NCBI GenBank assembly: GCA_946894095.1
Contig: OX335651.1
Coordinates: 8,206,501 to 8,270,500 of the forward strand
DNA length: 64,000 nucleotides
DNA from: Incurvaria masculella
Lineage: Eukaryota; Arthropoda; Insecta; Lepidoptera; Incurvariidae
Direction of reading: 5' to 3'
Shown here piece after piece: positions 31,255 through 41,430 of this stretch; within the stretch, counting starts at the first letter, position 1; each line of letters opens with the position of its first letter. The notes below the pieces were generated by a model. It saw only the letters and a list, made by a program, of their open reading frames with translations, ran no database searches and was not told where the DNA came from. Position numbers and translations under genes: made by a program.

Positions 31255-31605
31255 GGACGTCATGATATTGGCTAAACACACCGCATTCCCGAAGGTGTCA
31301 TGTCATATTTTCTTTATGATCACGGCTACATTGGACTGAATGGAAAAGTCGAACACATTTTCATTTCCGCCACGACCATATTTTCTCCCAATGCGATAGT
31401 GCTAACCCGGGCAGGCTAAACCCTACCAACTAGTGTACTACTAGTTTAACATGGATTCCAAACCATTGAACTGCTCGCATTTGTGACGAAGTACACTTGT
31501 CCGAATCAGAAAGATAATCAAAGTAGTGCATGAACGGGCAGTGATTTGAACCCATAACCCGTCTAATGAAGTCCACACGCCCCTGAACTACCATTACTTT
31601 AATGC
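31255..31605 (-). mobile_element. tRNA-headed SINE, diverged
   Basis: Same block order as the copy at 30245 on the minus strand, but more mutated (for example AAACCCTACCAACTAGTG, TTTGAACCCATAACC). Confidence 0.75.
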
Positions 31606-32794
31606 GGGCGGAGCCGTGGGCGGGAATGGTTGCAGAAATTATTCTAATCGTCCATCGTATCCATATACTCGCAATAAAATAAATAACACCCTGTCCCACC
31701 GGTTTACACATAAGAAGACCGGAATAGTGCGCCTTATCTTATGCCATAAATAATAACCGACCCCTATTCTCTATTTTCGATCGTCCCTTAGGATTCCAAT
31801 GGGTAATATAATGCCGGTAATCGTTTACATTACTGGAAAATATTCGCAGAGCCTCGCCTTTCAGAGAGTATAACCATTGGAACGGAGGTAAAGAATTGTA
31901 ATCAATGGGTAACAGAAGATATTATCAAGTGATCAAACAATTGTTTTATGCATAGCACGACATACGGGCGTGCGCCAGATAAAAGTCTAATGGAAATAGA
32001 CAAAAACAATGCCAGGCAGCCAAGTGCAACCTCAGATTGTACTTCAGAGTATATACCTCGGCAAAGAGTGTATTCTACAGTTTACAAATAAAGAATTCAC
32101 AGGTTGGTTTTAAATTCGAGGACGAGGAATATGGACAACGGAGGGTGAACTCTTGGTTGTTTGCGCGTTAAGAGATGGTAGAATTATAGTGTGGATAAAT
32201 AGTGTTATTCTTGAGCATTGAATATATTTTTTCTCTGCTCGAAAGTTAAATTTAAACATTGAAGTAGTGCTTATGAAACTGCTAAAATAATATAGGTATA
32301 GAACGCATCACCCTCGGCGCCACAGTAGGCATTGGCATTTGCAAGGAAAACGTGTGTGGGTCAAAGTCCAATGTGTAGCGTCTAGGGTGATGTTGCTTGT
32401 ACTTAAAAATTACTGATTTCTCAAATTACATGACCGTTAATATTTTCAAACGATTTCTTCGTTCTGTTGCGACCTCGTAGAGGCTTAAGAATCCCTTAAA
32501 AATAATCCAAAGCAAAACAGTCCAAAAAGATCATCATTAAAACAGACGTCTAGCACGCGTAGGCTCTATCCAAATCGAGACGTAATAGAAACAACAAAGA
32601 AATTCCGTTACCGAACTCTACATCTTCCGTTGTAATTTACACATAGGACGACTGACGTAAGCCTGCGGATAACGCGCCTTATCTAATGTCATAAATAATA
32701 ACCGACCGCTCTCCTCCGTTACCGCGGAGTATTCCTCCTCGTACTTTCATAACTGTTATCCGTGCCAACGTAGAGGTAGCGAGATTTGTGTGAA
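31606..32794. other. Unique sequence with a duplicated 33-bp motif
   Basis: GCGCCTTATCT...ATAAATAATAACCGAC occurs at 31729-31761 and again at 32674-32706 with two mismatches in 33. Similarity extends weakly upstream (TTTACACATA). No coding region or transposon ends are visible, so these may be conserved regulatory motifs. AGATAA (GATA type) is read on the minus strand. Confidence 0.5.
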
Positions 32795-33274
32795 TTAAGG
32801 CTTTAGGACTAGCCAACTACTCGCGCCATACAAATGCACTTTTTAACAAATGTAATAATATGTAGTGAAACGCTTCAGCAAATCCAAATAGAACTCCTGA
32901 CTGATAATGGATTGTTAATATTTTTTTATTCCATCATTTATTTAAATAATAATAAAAATAAAAAAAGTTGATTTTTCTCATTAGAAATCTGAAAGTCATT
33001 CGATTTCTAGATATAAGCAAAAACAGCATATATGCATAAACAAAAAATTCCATTTGCTTTTAGATTTCTACATTTAGTCAAAAAAGTTCGGAAATGGACA
33101 CCGTTTCCGCAATGTATTTTGTATAGAAAAAGGAAACATACATTAACGAAAATCATTCGATTCCTAGACAAGGAATCATATATTGTAAGGATGATACTTA
33201 TAATCGTCAGACTTAGTTAGTTTACTTGGGGTGCCTCGTCTAACTTTGCGATTTGGCTAGTACCAGGCCCTTAA
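32795..33274. mobile_element. MITE family C, copy 1 (TTAA-flanked)
   Basis: TTAA lies at 32795-32798 and 33271-33274. The ends are imperfect inverted repeats: GGCTTTAGGACTAGCC at the left and GGCTAGTACCAGGCCC at the right. The copy at 37191-37670 is almost identical in inverse orientation, with about one difference per 100-200 bp. A 62-codon open frame is shared by both, but this follows from DNA identity. Confidence 0.75.
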
Positions 33275-33474
33275 ACGTACATGCTACATGAAAACATAGT
33301 CGCAGGCGTATTGGAGGGTTTATGTGGGTGGGAACTGACTTGACGAACGTTTTTTTTTAGCACATTCACGCGCGGTGGCGATGTTTCGACGGTGTGGCAT
33401 ACGACGCGCCGCCCTATCTTCATACAATTATATTGTCACATTTACCATATGGCGGAGACGCGATATTCTTCTTA

Positions 33475-33993
33475 TTTTTAACCGACTTCAAAAAAAGGAG
33501 TAGGTTATCAATTCGTCTGTATGTTTTTTTTTGTTTTTTTTATGTTTGTTACCTCATAACTTTTGCCTGGGTGAACCGATTTTGATGATTATTTTTTTAA
33601 ATGATAGCTAGTGCTTCCCAAGTGGTCCCATTTTAATTTGGTTAAGTTCTGATAATGATTTCCATGAGAAAATCATAAAAGTCTTAAATTAAGATGTGCG
33701 CGACAAATGGACGAATAACTCAATATAACGCCAACCGATTTCGGTGATTCTTTTTTTATTGGAAAGGACGTGTACTAATTAGTAAGTGTACTTCAGATTC
33801 ACTAAAAATAAACAAATAAAAAAAAAAATAACAAAAAAATGTGTCAGCCAACGTTAGGTTAGGTTAGATTAGGTTCTCTTGATTGGCGCAGCGCGTGCCC
33901 GGCTGACGCCGACTCAAAAAATAACAGAAATCGTAACTACACAAATGGAAATTATTTTTTACTTTTTAGTGCTTTTTCTTTGAAGTCGGTTTT
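33475..33993. mobile_element. Palindromic MITE with TTAGG units, copy 2
   Basis: Inverse of 15375-15733 plus one arm: ACCGACTTCAAAAAAAGG at the left, GGTGAACCGATTTTGATGAT in the body, and CTTTGAAGTCGGT at the right. The loop region holds three TTAGG and one TTAGA (33854-33873). It lacks the second arm of copy 1. Confidence 0.8.
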
Positions 33994-34477
33994 TTTTTTG
34001 TTAAATTTTTTTCTTGCATAAAGCTTACAAAAATGGCAAGGTGACAGAATAGCATATAATTTGTAATAATAAAAATTGAATTCGGGACCGCCTTGCCGTA
34101 CAAGAAGACACATGTAAAACCAATATGCGAGAATGCATAAAAGAGAAAACGCGTGGTCTCTTCGTGAGGAAATATTTTCCCCCGAAAATATTCTGTGTGA
34201 ACCATGCGTGGACTTCCGTATGGAATTGGAATTGTAAAGGATTTTCTATCGTGTTTGCGTGTTTGGATCTCTGGGTATCGTGTTTGGATGGATTAGATTG
34301 TTGGAAGTAGAATGTGCTTGTGATTTCAAGTACTAGTAGTTCGGTGGTATTACATATGACCTTGCAAGTTTTCGTGTCATATTTCATTTAATTCAAACAT
34401 CAAACGCGGGTTGGCTTCACCTCACCAACCTATTCTTGTAATTCCATATTGAAAAAACACAATATAACACAAACGCT
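33994..34477. other. Unassigned sequence
   Basis: No gene or repeat recognised. Confidence 0.4.
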
Positions 34478-34663
34478 ATAAAGCCGTCGATAAAACGGCT
34501 TTATTGTAGTTGTCAAAGAGATTTTCTCGACGGAAAGATTCCGGAGCACGGTAATCCAATGACTCTAGGTTTTCCGTCGAGAAAATTGCTTTGAAAAGCA
34601 GTTTTCTCGACTGAAATAATCCTAATTTCCTGAGCACGGAATTCCAAGAATAGGCCTACTGAA
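34478..34663. mobile_element. Hairpin MITE family D, copy 2
   Basis: Internal inverted blocks (GATTTTCTCGACGGAAAGAT / TTTTCCGTCGAGAAAA) and the right end GAATTCC..GAATAGGCCTAC relate it to 27061 and 44045. The left end is decayed. Confidence 0.65.
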
Positions 34664-35096
34664 TTCATAGCTTTCAAAAAAAAGTGGACCAAACTCAAGG
34701 AAAATTTAAAACGCGTAATTCGATCGCAGGTGACAAAAATAAGTGGAACACATGAGATCACGGGGTGTTATCCCTAGGCTGGGCATGGGGACCACTATTA
34801 GTAAGGTATCTTAGTTTTTAGAAACTACAGAAATCCGTTTTCAAAGTATTACGGAATCCCCAGAGTTGCAGCGGAAAATAATGATAAGAAAACTCTATTA
34901 ATAATGATTTCGCTTTTGCAGTTCCCCGGCAGCACCGCTTAGCTGCAGCTTATGTTTCGTGTTATGTTTCCTGCTCGGAAAGCCCGCAAATAAACTAATA
35001 GAAACAGCTCGTTTGTATAGTGCCTTGGCATTTACTTATCTTGACCACGGAGTAAGTAAATACTCTGGTCTGCTCAAACCACACAAATGTTGTTAA
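34664..35096. other. Unassigned sequence
   Basis: No recognisable feature. Confidence 0.4.
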
Positions 35097-35392
35097 AAAC
35101 CGGCCAAGTGCGAATCCGATTCGCACACAAACGGTTCCGTACCATCATACAAGATTTAACACAAAAAAATCACGTTGTTTTGTAAGGGAACAAGTTTTAT
35201 TTTTATATTTTTTAAATTTTAACTATTTGTTTTTATAGCGGCAAAATAAATACACACTCTGTGAACATTTCAGCTGCCTAATTATTACGGGTCATGAAAT
35301 ACAGCCCTGTGACAGACGGACGGACGGACGGACGGACGGACGGACGGGTAATAGGGTTCCGTTGGCACCCTTTAGATACGGAACCCTAAAAA
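35097..35392 (+). repeat. (GACG)n-bearing repeat, copy 4
   Basis: Complete copy: AAACCGGCCAAGTGCGA at the start, a (GACG)n tract at 35317-35347, GATACGGAACCCTAAAAA at the end. A short hairpin (AAAGGTGTC...GGCACCTTT) follows directly. Confidence 0.85.
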
Positions 35393-35564
35393 GGTGTCAA
35401 ATAGGCACCTTTTACTAAAGTTTTGATGTTTATAAAAGTAATTGGGTTCTTTGTTGTATGCAAATAACTAAGCTAAATACGTGTAATATATTTTGATTTC
35501 AAAATCATGTGGACTTTGTGAAGTTCAATTATTTAAAAACTAAGTAAGTGTTAAATGCATGACA

Positions 35565-35660
35565 TGACATGGATGGGCTAACAATACCAAACAACTTGGT
35601 GCCACGCCAGGATCTTCCTGATATTGTGCGGCTACAATGAGCAGGATAAAAAACAAACAC
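35565..35660 (-). mobile_element. SINE 3' fragment
   Basis: CATGGATGGGCTAAC, CTTGGTGCCACGCCAGGATC and GTGCGGCTACAATGAGC match the 3' third of the SINE on the minus strand. It is cut off by the tRNA-like foldback SINE. Confidence 0.65.
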
Positions 35661-35876
35661 GGATTATCGGCCAGGTGGTGAAATTGGAAGACGCAATACC
35701 CGCGAATGGTATGTTTTGCTGGTCCGGGTCCAGCCTTGTAGTAATTCCGTCAAGTAGTTCTTTTTACTGGGCTCTTAATTTATGTGCCGCTGCTTCACGG
35801 TCGATTATACCTACATACATATCACATTCCCTATATCACGTACCTACATAGTATGAAAAAGTATATTTACTTAAGT
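35661..35876 (+). mobile_element. tRNA-Leu-like foldback SINE, copy 2 (left arm lost)
   Basis: The tRNA-like domain (35669-35741) is followed by TAGTTCTTTTTACTGGGCTC, the right arm with GCTGCTTCACGGTCGATTAT, and the common tail ending GTATATTTAC. The left inverted arm is absent. Relative to the tail, the tRNA-like domain is on the opposite strand from copy 1 at 13585. Confidence 0.75.
35669..35741 (+). ncRNA. tRNA-Leu-like domain, copy 2
   Basis: TGGTGAAATTGGAAGACGC (D-arm/A box), ATACC-CGCGAAT-GGTAT (anticodon-type stem-loop) and GCTGG-TCCGGGT-CCAGC (T-arm) are preserved. Few bases differ from 13695-13766. The acceptor stem does not pair. Confidence 0.7.
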
Positions 35877-36304
35877 GGATGGTATCAGTTACTTCATGGT
35901 ATACATTTTAGATAAATCATTATTGAATATGAATAATAGCGCAGGGAATTGGAAATTGAGTTGCCTGGTTAACTGTAAGTTAGTTCATAATATATCATGC
36001 TAAAGAAAAACATGAAAATGGGTACCTCCCATACAAATGTACAGAAAGGTTGCGATAAAGATAGTGTGCGCAGTGAAATACATCTAATGTTATTCAACTG
36101 AGCAACAGCATTTTTGTAAAGTAATTAACTAAAACTGTTAAAATAAAATTATACTAAATGAAATACTCCTCTAATTCTAGTTCTAAGTTTTACCGAAAAG
36201 TTTTTGGAAGTTATGTTCGAATTATGAAACTCTCACAAATACAAACATACTAAAATTATTAATATTTTAAAACTTACGCGGGACATAACTACAATATTTA
36301 GGAT
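35877..36304. other. AT-rich unassigned sequence
   Basis: No recognisable feature. Confidence 0.4.
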
Positions 36305-36478
36305 GGCTTACCGCGCGTGTGAGGAGCAGGACGTGCTGCTCGACGTTTCGGAGCCTCACATGGGCTCCATCTTCAGGAGAACGTGCCTGTCGCTACGGAG
36401 GTAGGCACGTTACTGGATACCCGCCGCTTTGCTTCAACGTCGAGCAGCACGTCCTGCTCCTCACACGCGCGGTAAGCC
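36305..36478. mobile_element. Penelope-type terminal repeat palindrome
   Basis: A perfect 43-bp inverted repeat (36305-36347 and 36436-36478) reads GGCTTACCGCGCGTGTGAGG... inward. The 88-bp spacer includes the rest of a hammerhead-like motif. CGACGTTTCG followed by a stem and TCTTCAGG is the arrangement I associate with Penelope-like element terminal repeats in insects; compare CTCCGACGTTTCGAG at 16720 and 61448. Confidence 0.6.
36341..36376 (-). ncRNA. Hammerhead ribozyme-like motif
   Basis: On the minus strand CUGAAGA (36376-36370) is followed by a 6-bp stem GGAGCC/GGCUCC with a 7-base loop, then GAAACGUC (36349-36342). This is the order CUGANGA, stem II, GAAA, NUH of hammerhead ribozymes. 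Stem III would be the self-complementary ACGU, as in dimeric minimal hammerheads. Stem I can form between ACGUUCUC and GAGCAGCACGU with an internal loop. One extra U sits between CUGAAGA and stem II, which may reduce or abolish cleavage. Confidence 0.5.
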
Positions 36479-37160
36479 GTCAAACTAAATATTATACTAA
36501 AATTAATCCTAAAAATACAACAACCCTATTTATATTAGATAAAAAAATGCGCATTCGTTATGTTCCTATGTGCCTCGCAACAATATTATATTGTGTGCAT
36601 TGAAGGTGTGGGCGTACATTCATCCAGCTTCCAGTCCAGCAGGCCGGCGCAGCCGCTATTCCCGGGGACCGGCGCCGCTCGCTATCTCGGCAAACACGCG
36701 CACAATACGCGCCTGAAAGCGTGGATACATGCACGAACAATAAGGTCCTTGGTGGTGAGAGGTGCAATTTTAGCAACAGTAGATAACGCATCATAGCTTA
36801 TGGAACGGAATGATAATGGCTAATAGCACAATTACTGTTATTGTTTTGTCATAGCCTAAAACACCACATGGGAATTAGATGATATGCCAAATGTACTAAA
36901 TGAAATGCCAAACGTGGAAACTATGAAAATGTAGAACCAAAGCTTGCGAACAAATTCCATAGAAAAAGTTAAGGCGAAACAATATATAGGTATTTATATG
37001 TGTATCTTATTTCTGAAAGCCAGATATGAAAATAAAATTCTACATTGTAGCCTAGCCCAGTGCAGAGTAGGTGAGCCTAAAAAATACGCTCCTACGTTAC
37101 GAATGTCTTTAACAAAGTGTCATACCTATCAAAATAAATAAATAAAATGTTATAATTCAA
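36479..37160. other. Unassigned sequence with a GC-rich patch
   Basis: 36610-36780 is GC-rich and partly open on both strands, but no domain is recognised. Confidence 0.4.
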
Positions 37161-37190
37161 ACCTGCCAAGAGCGAGTCGGATTCGCACAC

Positions 37191-37670
37191 GAAAGGGCCT
37201 GGTACTAGCCAAATCGCAAAGTTAGACGAGGCACCCCAAGTAAACTAACTAAGTCTGACGATTATAAGTGTCATCCTTACAATATATGATTCCTTGTCTA
37301 GGAATCGAATGATTTTCGTTAATGTATGTTTCCTTTTTCTATACAAAATACATTGCGGAAACGGTGTCCATTTCCGAACTTTTTTGACTAAATGTAGAAA
37401 TCTAAAAGCAAATGGAATTTTTTGTTTATGCATATATGCTGTTTTTGCTTATATCTAGAAATCGAATGACTTTCAGATTTCTAATGAGAAAAATCAAGTT
37501 TTTTTATTTTTATTATTATTTAAATAAATGATGGAATAAAAAAATATTAACAATCCATTATCAGTCTGGAGTTCTATTTGGTTTTGCTGAAGCGTTTCAC
37601 TACATATTATTACATTTGTTAAAAAGTGCATTTGTATGGCGCGAGTAGTTGGCTAGTCCTAGCGCCTTTC
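37191..37670. mobile_element. MITE family C, copy 2
   Basis: Inverse, near-identical copy of 32799-33270. The ends are GGGCCTGGTACTAGCC and GGCTAGTCCTAGCGCC. The immediate flanks are GAAA and TTTC rather than TTAA. It is inserted in the (GACG)n repeat right after CACACGAA. Confidence 0.8.
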
Positions 37671-37738
37671 GTATGGGGCACCCCTTTTTTGTTTTTTTTT
37701 ATATTTTTATTATTATTTAATTTGACCTATTTAGTATC

Positions 37739-37809
37739 GTGTCAGTCAGTAAGCGTGTTTGCGTCTACTGCTGGACATACGCCTCTCCAATTTTTCTCCA
37801 GTCCTCCCA
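37739..37809 (-). mobile_element. RTE-like LINE 3' terminal fragment
   Basis: GTCAGTCAGTAAGCGTGTTT and GCTGGACATACGCCTCTCCA: the same C-terminal tail as at 12467, only about 70 bp long. Confidence 0.7.
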
Positions 37810-37986
37810 ATAATGTTATAGCGACAAAATAAGTACACACTCTGTGAAAATTTGAGCTGCCTACACATTACGGTTCGTAAGATGCAGCCCTGTGACGGAC
37901 GGACGGACGGAAGGACGTACGGACCGACAGCGGAGGCTTAGTAATAGGGTTACGTTGGCACCGTTTGGGTACGGAACTCTAATAAA

Positions 37987-40086
37987 ATTATTGCATGCAA
38001 AGCATATTAAAAGAAAACAATTTGAATATCGAGTTGTGCTAATATTAATATCATGTAAAAGTAGCAACATACAAAATACAAAATAACAATAATTATTAAT
38101 TCATGATCGGTTTTAGTTTAACACGGAGCAAGCAATTATTGCGGGAACATGACAAAGTTGCTTTCTTTTTGTAAAAGAGCACTTACTTTCGAATTATAAG
38201 CTTCATGGTTTCTAAACCTATTACCCTTAAACGCTATACAATATGTGCTTGATGGTCGAGGCGGTGTGTCGGTGGATGACAAAGGCCTTGATATTGTATA
38301 GAGGAACAGAACACTCGACCACCGACATGCGTCCGGTTGGACGGTACTTAAACAAACATTTCTTTGTTCATTTAGCTAGATCCCATAGAAACATTTTACA
38401 TATTGTCAATGCACCGGTACTAATTACAAAATCTTAGTGCACTTAATTATGTCCGAAACCGTGGAATTTATTAATTTGTCATCCTTAAACAAAGGTACTG
38501 AGTATTTTTCATATTGCTTGATACAACAGTTCCGGAGAGTCTGTTTCTTGCGTAAGTGTTGTATGAAAATGTATGGCCTCGTTTCTCCCCTTAACAGTTA
38601 AAGTTTGTAAAATCAATTGTGAGCGAGGCTTTTTGTCGTTTTGGTACGTTTAAAATTTGGTTTCGATTTTGTCCGCAATTAGTATGCTTTTCTTATACTC
38701 TTATTACCATAGACCTATTCTAGGTCTATTTCTATGCTTATTTCATCCTATTTCTATGCTTATTACACTACACATGATTGTTTTTGTTCTCACCTGTCTG
38801 ATTCAGTGTATCTTTGTTTCTTTCGATTTTGTAAAAAAAAATTTTTTTTAATAAAATATTAGTTTTTGCTTGCTACATATTTAAGTTCTTTGAAATTGCA
38901 AGAATTGTAATTTAATAATATATCTTGGGTTGAGAATTAAAATACTGTTTGTACATTACCTGTGGCATAAGGTGCTGGAACGATTAATGAGTACATTTGC
39001 ATATTATTGTTGTGTGTATTTTGTATATTAGTTAAGTTTCGTACCTGTTTGAGTACCCTATCAAATAAACAGTAGGTAATTGTTGTATTAGCCATTCATA
39101 TCGAATTCTTAAAAAAATCACAATATTTCTTGCAATTCAACGTATCAATTTAGGTATTAAAAGGAGTTTCGTCGATGAATCAGAAGTGTTCTCAGTAGAG
39201 GAATTCTCCTTGACATTACTTTATTATTCTGGTAATCGATCGCAGCGCCCCGCCGAAATTATGGAACGAAATGCAACATATTCACGTGCTTTCGAATTCA
39301 GCGCCGACAAAAAATTTAATATCAAATTCCATAAGCGCTCATAAATGCACCAGAATAGGCCAGAAGTTATTTACCGATTCACTTTAGTGTGTTTTCCGTA
39401 AACTAATTAGCGCAAGAAATGATATCCAGGTAGCATAGTTGTCTCTAAACATATCAAAGACAAAACTGTACCTCTTCTTAGCACGGGTTGTATTTATTTC
39501 GCGACTGTGGAGACTTGTTACTCACCAGTGATCCCACGCCAGTAAATAATTCCGGGCGACTTGCGCGACGCGAGCCTGCGAGGCGTGAGGAAGCCTGCGG
39601 GAGCGTATACGCCGTTCTAACCATAGACCTAGTGCTTCCAAGACGAACATAGTGTGGGAGCGAGACGTCAACTCAATTTCCACTACCGCTAGTTAGAGTG
39701 AGATGGAACACATCTGCCCGATGAGACAACTTCTCAAATCGTAACCACTACATAGGAGTCGCGCTCATGGAATATGATTTTCTTTACGATTTCTCTAGCT
39801 GTCGGTGGCATTTATAGATTGTCAAGTGAACGGTAAAAATCCCAGACAAAATAAATAAGTAAGTTATAAGGTAAATAAGGCGTGACCCACTGATTCTTTG
39901 TCAATACAATTTCCTAACTTTTCCTCAATATTTCAATGTAAAACTTTAACATAACTTCAGATCATTATTATGAAGCTGCATAGCGATACATAATTGTTTT
40001 GATTAAAAAAATAATTTTCAGTACATATTGTATGAAACGATTTATTTTGGTCTCATCCGTCAGTTAACTCTGTATGTCTTTACATT
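37987..40086. other. Unassigned sequence
   Basis: About 2.1 kb without a recognisable gene or transposon. 38700-38770 has CTATTTCTATGCTTATT twice in tandem. 39520-39620 is GC-rich. Confidence 0.4.
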
Positions 40087-40262
40087 CTTAGACTGAGATA
40101 AATAGTCGTAACAAAAAGTAAGACTAACGGAAAGTAGTGCTTTGTGACGTCATTTTGACACATTTTGTATGGACGAAATCTCAAAGCAAAGCCAATTGAC
40201 GTCACAAAGTACTACTTTGCGTTAGCATTAGTTTCGGTGACGACTATTTATCTCAGCCTAAG
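40087..40262. mobile_element. 176-bp MITE with TGACGTCA in both arms
   Basis: Arms of about 65 bp are inverted: CTTAGACTGAGATAAATAGT at the left and its near complement ending GCCTAAG at the right. Each arm ends internally with TGACGTCA (40145-40152 and 40197-40204), a perfect CRE-type palindrome. Confidence 0.75.
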
Positions 40263-40567
40263 CCTATGGTCCTAACACTCCTTCTATCGTCGGAGCTCCC
40301 CCCCCCCTCACCCTTCTCCGTGCACTCCCCCGCTCCGCCGCCCGCCGGAGGAGCGTTCGCGCGACGCCGTCAGGAAATTCACTTCCGAATAAAGTCATTC
40401 ACACGCAGCGATAAGGCGTAAATGTTTCGTTCGGAGTTCGAGAGCTCCACCACGGCCGCTGGCGTGGGCCGCCATAACGTAGAGACTCTAGTGAACGACG
40501 CATGACACGTTCCCCACATCGCGCACGGTATGACTGCCCAATCGCTCGAAGTGCTCAGTTTTGTGTT
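40263..40567. other. GC-rich unique island, possible promoter
   Basis: Strongly GC-rich, with poly-C at 40297-40308, CGCTCCGCCGCCCGCCGG and then GTGCTCAGTTTTGTG. TCAGT resembles the arthropod initiator, but no TATA box or following exon is evident. A foldback SINE is inserted right after it. Confidence 0.35.
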
Positions 40568-40779
40568 CAAAAAGTCTTTATGAATGTGACATACATGTCA
40601 TGTATGTATAATCGGCCGTGAAGCAAGGACACATCAATTGAAGAAAGAGTCCAGTAAAAAGAACTACTTAGCGAATGTACTGGGCTCCTTCTTAAATTAA
40701 TATGTCCTTGCTTCACGTCACATTCCCTGGAATAAGCGACGTACCTGCTTAGCACGAAAACGTATATTTACAAAAAGTC
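40568..40779 (+). mobile_element. tRNA-Leu-like foldback SINE, copy 3 (tRNA-like centre deleted)
   Basis: A 9-bp duplication CAAAAAGTC (40568-40576, 40771-40779) flanks 194 bp. The arms (GTGAAGCAAGGACACAT / GTCCTTGCTTCAC) and the tail ending CGTATATTTA are kept. The tRNA-like centre is reduced to AAAGAACTACTTAGCGAATG. Confidence 0.8.
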
Positions 40780-41330
40780 CTTAACTCCATTAAAAAAATT
40801 GAGCAAGCACGCTCAATAGTTTTTTTTAAATTGTTTTTTGGTCTCTATCCAGTGTAGACAATTTGCCAGTTTCAAGTTTCACTTCTTGATTCTTGAATTC
40901 TTGAATGCAATTTTATTCTGGTATTTTCATAATTATCACAACACATAGACTTTTGGCATTTAAACTTTATCTATTGACGGTTTGAAATAATGGGTGAAAA
41001 TAATTGAGTGAATTTAATTAATGCCAAAAGATTTTTTTTTTTCAATCTCGCAAACACTATATTAAATCGTTTAAACACTTTTAAACGCATCTACAATGAC
41101 ATTGTCTTGACAATCAAATACAGAACCACATTTTAGGCACCGGTATTCCACTAGTCCAAGGTCGATTGTCGTGCAAGTATACGCCAGTGAGTCAAATTGG
41201 GGTAACGCAGGTTCTGGGTTTGTTAGTAACAAATCACTTTTTTTTAATCACGCTTATACCATCGTAAGTCCTGGCCTAACAATTCTGAGATAGAACAGTG
41301 GAATTAGAATTGTTTAAAAATAAGTCCTTC
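40780..41330. other. AT-rich unassigned sequence
   Basis: No recognisable feature. Confidence 0.4.
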
Positions 41331-41430
41331 AGTCAGTTAGTCAGTCAGCGTGTTTGCGTCCACTGCTGCACATACGCCCGGTCCAATTTTCCTCCAGTCC
41401 TCTCGGCCCTCAGCGGCACGTAACCACTGC
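41331..41430 (-). mobile_element. RTE-like LINE 3' terminal fragment
   Basis: The minus strand encodes RAAEGREDWRKIG then, after a frameshift, QQWTQT: the same tail as at 12467. Confidence 0.7.

Larger units (their letters stand above)
37161..37986 (+). repeat. (GACG)n-bearing repeat, copy 5, with two nested insertions
   Basis: It starts at CCTGCCAAGAGCGAGTCGGA and ends with a GACG tract (37898-37925) and GGTACGGAACTCT. MITE C (37191-37670) and an RTE-like 3' fragment (37739-37809) sit inside it. Confidence 0.8.

Noticed and set aside
33032..33220. A 62-codon frame almost identical to one at 37245-37433 (minus), as if a conserved small protein
   Set aside because: Both frames lie inside copies of MITE C whose DNA is nearly identical throughout, so the shared frame needs no protein constraint.
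40297..40308. Poly-C and poly-G runs (also 45461 and 19480) as functional G-quadruplex sites
   Set aside because: Single homopolymer runs without the spaced G-tract pattern; they may also be sequencing or assembly artefacts.
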